A stretch of 47,668 bases of DNA, from NCBI RefSeq assembly GCF_014696715.1, contig NZ_JACJQO010000009.1, positions 1 to 47,668 of the forward strand, given 5' to 3'. The notes under the pieces are model-generated. The model did not search any database, had not been told where the DNA came from, and saw nothing but the letters and a program-made list of their open reading frames with translations. This document shows positions 43,502 to 47,668 of this stretch, in pieces (positions within the stretch are counted from its first letter, which is position 1; every line of letters starts with the position of its first letter). A program made the translations under genes and the position numbers. The DNA comes from Pseudanabaena sp. FACHB-2040 (GTDB taxonomy: Bacteria > Cyanobacteriota > Cyanobacteriia > Phormidesmidales > Phormidesmidaceae).

Positions 43502-46495
43502 ATGAGGTCACAGGGAGCCGTTCAAACCAAACCACCCCTCATTCACCGTCTGCTGGAACTGATTAACCTGCGACCGGGGGAAGGGGAGCGAACTCTTTTG
43601 ATGTTCGCGTTTTACACTGCATCCTCCATGGGAATTTTGTGGCTGGAGGTCAGTTCGGCAGCGCTTTTTCTGGGTGAGTATGGGGCGGCTAACCTGCCCT
43701 GGATTTACCTGTTCAGTGCTGCGGTGGGGTTTAGCCTCAACACGATTTACTCGTGGCTCCAGCGGTTGCTGCCCTTGCGCTGGGTCATTGTTCTAATTGC
43801 TCTGCTGATGGCTCTACCCATCTTGCTGTTTCGCTGGGGGTTAGCGGTTCCCTGGCTAGCTGCCGCTACTGTATTTGCGATGCGGCTGTGGATGGAAGCC
43901 ATTTACAACCTGAATGATCTCAATGTTGCTGTTACCGCCAACCAGCTATTTAACATTCGAGAGATCAAGCGGGCTTATCCAATTATCAGCAGCGGCAATC
44001 TGGTCGCAGATGTGCTGAGCGGCTTCTCTGTCTACCTGCTCCTGAATCTGGTGGGTCTGGAAAATGTGCTGCTACTGGCTTTTCTGATCATGGTGGTGGG
44101 CTCGGTTATCCTGCTGTACCTGAGCCAAACCTACGAGCATGCCTTTCCAGATTCACCTAAGCGACAGGCTGAGGAAACAAGCTTCAACCAGGCTCAGAAT
44201 CGACTGCAGGGATCTTTGAGGCAGTATGTCATCCTGCTGTTTGCTTTCTTTGTGCTGGCTCAGATGCTGATGTTCTCAATTGAGTTTCAGTTTCTCAACC
44301 AGCTAGAAATCAATCTAGATGACTATGAAATTGCCGGTTTTCTGGGCATCTTTACCGGCCTGCTGGGGCTGATTGAGCTAGTGACTCAGTGGTTTACCTC
44401 CAGCCGTTTGATCGAGCGCAAAGGGGTATTTACGGTCAGCCTGATCCTGCCTTCAGCCATCGTGGTCTTGGGGCTGATCAACCTGGTGCTGAGCAGCCCA
44501 CTGTTCTTGGGAGCCAACTTTCTTTTTTTAGGGCTAGTTGCCCTCAAGTTCTTTGATGAGTGGCTGCGCTATACCCTAATGGTCAGCACTCGGCCTGTCT
44601 TATTTCAGCCGATTCCCGACCAGCTCCGCAGCAGCATGCAGTCCTTCATTGCCGGGATTGCCGAGCCTTTTTCGATGGGCTTTACGGGAATTACGATCCT
44701 CCTGACTATCGCTATTTGTCGGCGTTTAGGGTTTTATGAGGTTGCTTTTCAGTCGCGGGTCTTCTTGGTTGGGGTGATTGCCTCGGCCTTAGTCTGGTTT
44801 GGGGTGATTTATCTGCTGCGATCGCGCTACCTCAACCTGCTGGTGCTGGGAGCCGAGCGGGGTTTGCTCAGCTTCTCGGATGCCAACCTGCGAGTCCTTA
44901 AACGGGCCTTTATCGATCAGCTTGAGTCTCAAACCTCAGAGGCCAACAAGCGCTCCTGCATCGAACTGCTTTGCCACATTGATCAAAAGGGGGTAGGCGA
45001 AATTCTAGCCCCTCAGCTTGCCACGCTCTCTCCGGCGCTGCAGCGGCAAAGTTTGGAGGCCATGCTGGAATATCCCAACCCGGATTATCTAGAACCGGTG
45101 GAAACTTTGCTGAAGGCTTCCCGGCAGCCCGAAGTGCTAGCCTTGGCCCTGCGATATGTCTGGCTAGCCGAGGCCAATCCAGACATCAATGCGCTACGTC
45201 CCTATCTCAAACCGGATATTGATCCGGTGGTGCGCGGCACGGCTGCCTCAATGATGCTGCGGCGAGGCGATCGACAGGAGCGGGCCGAGGCCACAGAAAC
45301 TCTGCGAAAAATGCTGACTCATGAGCAGGAGCGAGAGCGGGTGATGGCCTGCCGAGCCTTGGGCGAAGCGGAGTACATGCAGGCTTTGCGGATCTACATC
45401 CGCGACCTGCTGCAGGATGAGTCTTTGAGGGTGCGGCGGGCGCTGCTAGATGCGATCGCAGCCACCCAACTGGAAGAGTACTACCCCTCACTACTCAAAG
45501 CGCTGCAGTACAAATCTACCCGAGAGGCCGCCGTCAAAGCTCTGACCCGTCTGGGTAACGAGGCCCTGCCAATGCTGGAGCGAGTGGCCACCGACGGGTA
45601 CAAGCCCGAAGCCCTGCGAAACCAGGCATGGCAAGTAATTGGTGACATCGGCACCCCAGAAGCACTCGACATTTTGATCAACAGCCTCATGACTTCTTGG
45701 GGCAATACCCGCCGCTGGATTTTGCGGATTTTGCTTAACCTGTTTCAGGAAACGGGGGTCAAACGGTCCAATTTTATTGATGCAGCCCTAGATCAGCTGG
45801 GCCGTAGCGGCATCGAAAACCTGATGAATACCGAGCTAGCCTTTATCGCGCAGATGCTGGCTGCCAAAATTGACCTCTCTGCAGAGCAGGTTTCAGGTCG
45901 CGAGGCCAACCTGCTGCGGGAAGCTCTAGACGATCTGCAGGATGACGCCATTGAGCGGTTTTTCATGTTACTGCGGTTTGTTTCGCCGCCTAGCGCCATT
46001 CAGGCAGCTCAGGTTAGCCTACAGGGCTCCTCCGCTAGTCGCGCCAGGGGGTTAGAGATTCTTGACAACAGCCTTGATATCTCCAGTAAGCGAGCTTTTC
46101 TAGGCATTTTAGATAAGCGATCGGATTGGGAAAAACTGAAATTCTTGGCAGCCCTGGCCCGCTATTCCCCCCAGGCTCCTAACGAGCGGCTCCGCAGTCT
46201 TTTAGATCTGCGTAACTTTCTCTCCGACTGGGCGCTGGCCTGCTGCTTTCACTTAGCGCGGCACAAGCGCTGGCGGCTCACTGCAGATCACACAGTTGCC
46301 TGCCTACAACACCCGACTGGATTTGTGCGAGAGGCCGTTTTGGCATACCTCAACATGGCTTCTCCCCGAGCCCTAAAAGCAGTTTTGCCGCTGATGAAGG
46401 AAGACCCCAACGCACTAGTAGCGGCCCAAGTACATCAGCTCCTAGCAGATCTACAGTTAGAGGAGGACTCCCCTACCCTGTCCTCTCCGGCTTAG
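43502..46495 (+). CDS. Npt-like (ATP/ADP translocase-type) transporter fused to HEAT repeats
   Basis: 997 aa. Residues about 27-443 form a polytopic membrane domain (about 12 helices) that resembles the nucleotide transporter (NTT/Npt) branch rather than ordinary MFS, judged by an ITANQLFN-like segment (here AVTANQLFNIREIKRAYPIISSG), where the Npt pattern has a (D/N)xFDxRxAKRLFPLI core. The rest (about 460-990) is a string of HEAT/Armadillo-like helical repeats (TLRKMLTHEQERERVMACRALGE, ESLRVRRALLDAI, etc.), a protein-binding scaffold. Whether it moves nucleotides is not shown. ATG at 43502 is the first plausible start. The next gene encodes a cNMP-binding protein about 135 bp downstream, a module found fused to this transporter type elsewhere. 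Confidence 0.72.
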   Translation: MRSQGAVQTKPPLIHRLLELINLRPGEGERTLLMFAFYTASSMGILWLEVSSAALFLGEYGAANLPWIYLFSAAVGFSLNTIYSWLQRLLPLRWVIVLIALLMALPILLFRWGLAVPWLAAATVFAMRLWMEAIYNLNDLNVAVTANQLFNIREIKRAYPIISSGNLVADVLSGFSVYLLLNLVGLENVLLLAFLIMVVGSVILLYLSQTYEHAFPDSPKRQAEETSFNQAQNRLQGSLRQYVILLFAFFVLAQMLMFSIEFQFLNQLEINLDDYEIAGFLGIFTGLLGLIELVTQWFTSSRLIERKGVFTVSLILPSAIVVLGLINLVLSSPLFLGANFLFLGLVALKFFDEWLRYTLMVSTRPVLFQPIPDQLRSSMQSFIAGIAEPFSMGFTGITILLTIAICRRLGFYEVAFQSRVFLVGVIASALVWFGVIYLLRSRYLNLLVLGAERGLLSFSDANLRVLKRAFIDQLESQTSEANKRSCIELLCHIDQKGVGEILAPQLATLSPALQRQSLEAMLEYPNPDYLEPVETLLKASRQPEVLALALRYVWLAEANPDINALRPYLKPDIDPVVRGTAASMMLRRGDRQERAEATETLRKMLTHEQERERVMACRALGEAEYMQALRIYIRDLLQDESLRVRRALLDAIAATQLEEYYPSLLKALQYKSTREAAVKALTRLGNEALPMLERVATDGYKPEALRNQAWQVIGDIGTPEALDILINSLMTSWGNTRRWILRILLNLFQETGVKRSNFIDAALDQLGRSGIENLMNTELAFIAQMLAAKIDLSAEQVSGREANLLREALDDLQDDAIERFFMLLRFVSPPSAIQAAQVSLQGSSASRARGLEILDNSLDISSKRAFLGILDKRSDWEKLKFLAALARYSPQAPNERLRSLLDLRNFLSDWALACCFHLARHKRWRLTADHTVACLQHPTGFVREAVLAYLNMASPRALKAVLPLMKEDPNALVAAQVHQLLADLQLEEDSPTLSSPA

Positions 46496-46630
46496 CCACT
46501 TAGGCAGGTAAAGTCGTTTGCCCCAGACGCTACCCAAAACCAGAGTCTTGTAAGCTGAAACTGGCCAGCGTATGGCTCCGCTTAATCGATTTCGTACTCA
46601 ACAGCCATCGGCTTGTTCGCCCCATTCCCT

Positions 46631-47215
46631 ATGCTCACCAGTGTTGATCGGCTCCTCTTCATCCGCAGCGTTCCTATCTTCAAGGAACTGAGAGACGACT
46701 TTTTAGTACGTCTAGCTTCTGTTATGGATGAAATGACCTTTGCGTCAAATTACACGATCATTACAGAAGGGCATGAAGGGCGAGCCCTTTACATTGTGGT
46801 TTCTGGTCGGGTCAGAGTACATCTACGCAGCCAAGAACTAGCCCAGCTAGCTCAAAATGCGTGCTTTGGGGAAATGTCTGTCTTCGACGCCGAGCCCCGC
46901 TCTGCCTCAGTCACAACCCTAGAGCCCTGCAACTGCCTCGTCCTAACGCAGCAGCAGCTATACGATGCCATTGATGAGACCCCCGGTATTGCAGTCAATA
47001 TAATTCGGCTGCTCTCTCGCCGCATCCGGGAACTTAATCGAGACCTGAACCAAAAGCAGCAAGAGCTTCAGGCGTTCCAGCGGATAGCACAGCCTTATCT
47101 ACAGGAGGCTTCAGTACCTGCCGCTGAGACAAAGGTTAGTCAGACTCAGGAAAACGGCCAAGGTGAGTCAGCCCGCCCTCACGGATATTTCCCCTACGGC
47201 CAAATTCCCTATTAA
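46631..47215 (+). CDS. Cyclic-nucleotide-binding domain protein
   Basis: 194 aa. A cNMP-binding beta-barrel (about 5-125) has a phosphate-binding cassette CFGEMSVFDAEPRSASV, with the Gly-Glu and Arg-Ser-Ala that contact the cyclic phosphate and ribose, so binding of cAMP or cGMP is likely. A helical segment follows (about 128-160: IIRLLSRRIRELNRDLNQKQQELQ), then a polar tail ending YFPYGQIPY. It has no helix-turn-helix, so it is not a CRP-type activator. The start at 46631 (ATG) fits the usual VDRLLFIRSVPIF opening; the frame opens at TTG 46613. It follows the Npt/HEAT gene by about 135 bp, so co-transcription is likely. Confidence 0.88.
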   Translation: MLTSVDRLLFIRSVPIFKELRDDFLVRLASVMDEMTFASNYTIITEGHEGRALYIVVSGRVRVHLRSQELAQLAQNACFGEMSVFDAEPRSASVTTLEPCNCLVLTQQQLYDAIDETPGIAVNIIRLLSRRIRELNRDLNQKQQELQAFQRIAQPYLQEASVPAAETKVSQTQENGQGESARPHGYFPYGQIPY

Positions 47216-47219
47216 GCCT

Positions 47220-47253
47220 TGACAGGCAAGGATTTCTGACAGGCAAAGATTGT
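47220..47253 (+). promoter_or_regulatory. Tandem 17-bp direct repeat upstream of psbA
   Basis: TGACAGGCAAGGATT (47220-47234) is repeated as TGACAGGCAAAGATT (47237-47251) with a 17-bp offset and one mismatch. It lies about 105-140 bp before psbA, just beyond the likely promoter (a TTGCAC at 47254-47259 and TAACAT or TAATCT at 47276-47286 are candidate -35/-10 elements with imperfect spacing). The offset (about 1.6 helical turns) does not put the copies on the same face. A regulatory role is inferred only. Confidence 0.45.
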
Positions 47254-47357
47254 TTGCACATCTGTAAATAAGTGTTAACATAATCTCAGGTAGGAAAACA
47301 GTTTGGTTTCCCGCCTATATATATCAACGTTTTTGTTGTTAACGCACTTATACAATC

Positions 47358-47668
47358 ATGACGACTACTCTACAGCGGCGCGAAAGCGCCAACCTGTGGG
47401 AGCAGTTCTGCCAGTGGGTGACCAGCACCGACAACCGCCTCTACATTGGCTGGTTCGGCGTACTGATGATCCCCACTCTGCTAGCTGCAACCGCTTGCTT
47501 CGTAATCGCCTTCATCGCTGCTCCTCCTGTTGACATCGACGGTATCCGTGAGCCTGTTGCGGGTTCTCTGATGTACGGCAACAACATCATCTCTGGTGCT
47601 GTTGTGCCTTCTTCCAACGCCATCGGCCTGCACTTCTACCCCATCTGGGAAGCAGCTTCTGTCGATGA
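47358..47668 (+). CDS. psbA: Photosystem II D1 protein, N-terminal part (gene runs off the window)
   Basis: The first 103 codons of D1 are present: [20 protein letters not shown], then [12 protein letters not shown], the first helix ([16 protein letters not shown]), [17 protein letters not shown], and the conserved [19 protein letters not shown] up to EAASVDE. D1 binds the primary photochemistry cofactors and the Mn cluster; it turns over fast. The usual Ile/Thr in the first helix is Ala-Cys (residues 46-47) and SLDE is SVDE. The diagnostic residue 130 (Gln or Glu) is beyond the window, so low-light or high-light type cannot be told. No Shine-Dalgarno sequence precedes ATG, which is common for psbA. 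Confidence 0.97.
   Translation, partial: MTTTLQRRESANLWEQFCQWVTSTDNRLYIGWFGVLMIPTLLAATACFVIAFIAAPPVDIDGIREPVAGSLMYGNNIISGAVVPSSNAIGLHFYPIWEAASVD

Overview
The window comes from a cyanobacterium. It carries the Mg-chelatase H subunit (chlH) and the start of psbA (photosystem II D1). It also has several families largely confined to cyanobacteria (DUF4079, DUF3318, a RibBA with a long C-terminal tail, the TIGR02921 PEP-CTERM membrane family). The HIP1 octamer GCGATCGC recurs throughout, often as TGCGATCGCA (for example 1161-1170, 2243-2252, 15291-15300). The moderately high GC content and gene set would suit a Leptolyngbya-like lineage, but that placement is inference. Nearly everything is chromosomal core or lineage-core content. 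I see no insertion sequence, prophage, CRISPR array or tRNA gene.

Layout. 1-76: 5' end of a 16S rRNA gene on the minus strand, with a clear sigma70-type promoter at 259-288. 646-2079: glyQ and a DUF4079 membrane protein (+). 2168-3712: a DUF697 membrane GTPase (-). 3862-4380: a DUF937 protein (+). 4509-8992: a minus-strand run of TldE/PmbA, a ClC-CBS-USP chloride transporter and an RRM RNA-binding protein. 9142-17085: a plus-strand run of murJ, a very large transmembrane protein (periplasmic binding domain, seven WD40 repeats, TPRs, DUF4912) and a solute-binding lipoprotein. 17086-17996: a 0.9 kb AT-rich leader with inverted repeats. 17997-22010: chlH with a strong terminator. 22333-25500: a small SLH-like exported protein (+) facing a 923-aa PEP-CTERM/vWA membrane protein (-). 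25884-26045: a 53-aa membrane protein (+). 26119-34263: a minus-strand block of alpha-glucan phosphorylase, a WcaI-like glycosyltransferase, DUF3318, dusB and a Rec-PAS-adenylate cyclase. 34680-43166: recJ (+), YdcF-like (-), ctpB-like protease (+), ribBA (-), argC (+) and ilvH (-). 43502-47668: an Npt-like nucleotide transporter fused to HEAT repeats, a separate cyclic-nucleotide-binding protein, and the 5' part of psbA (all +).

Themes. (1) Signalling: a cyclase that probably makes cAMP lies 12 kb from a predicted cAMP-binding protein, which directly follows an Npt/HEAT transporter. In other organisms transporter, HEAT and cNMP-binding modules can occur in one polypeptide. (2) The binding-domain/WD40/TM/TPR/DUF4912 protein looks like a one-piece transmembrane receptor or scaffold. 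(3) The ClC protein has Gln (Q128) where the gating Glu is expected and carries tandem USP domains. (4) chlH and psbA share a near-identical 17-mer upstream (17630-17646 and 47223-47239), and the psbA copy is part of a tandem direct repeat; this may be a common photosynthesis-gene control element or chance. Several gene ends have long perfect stem-loops without a U-tract.
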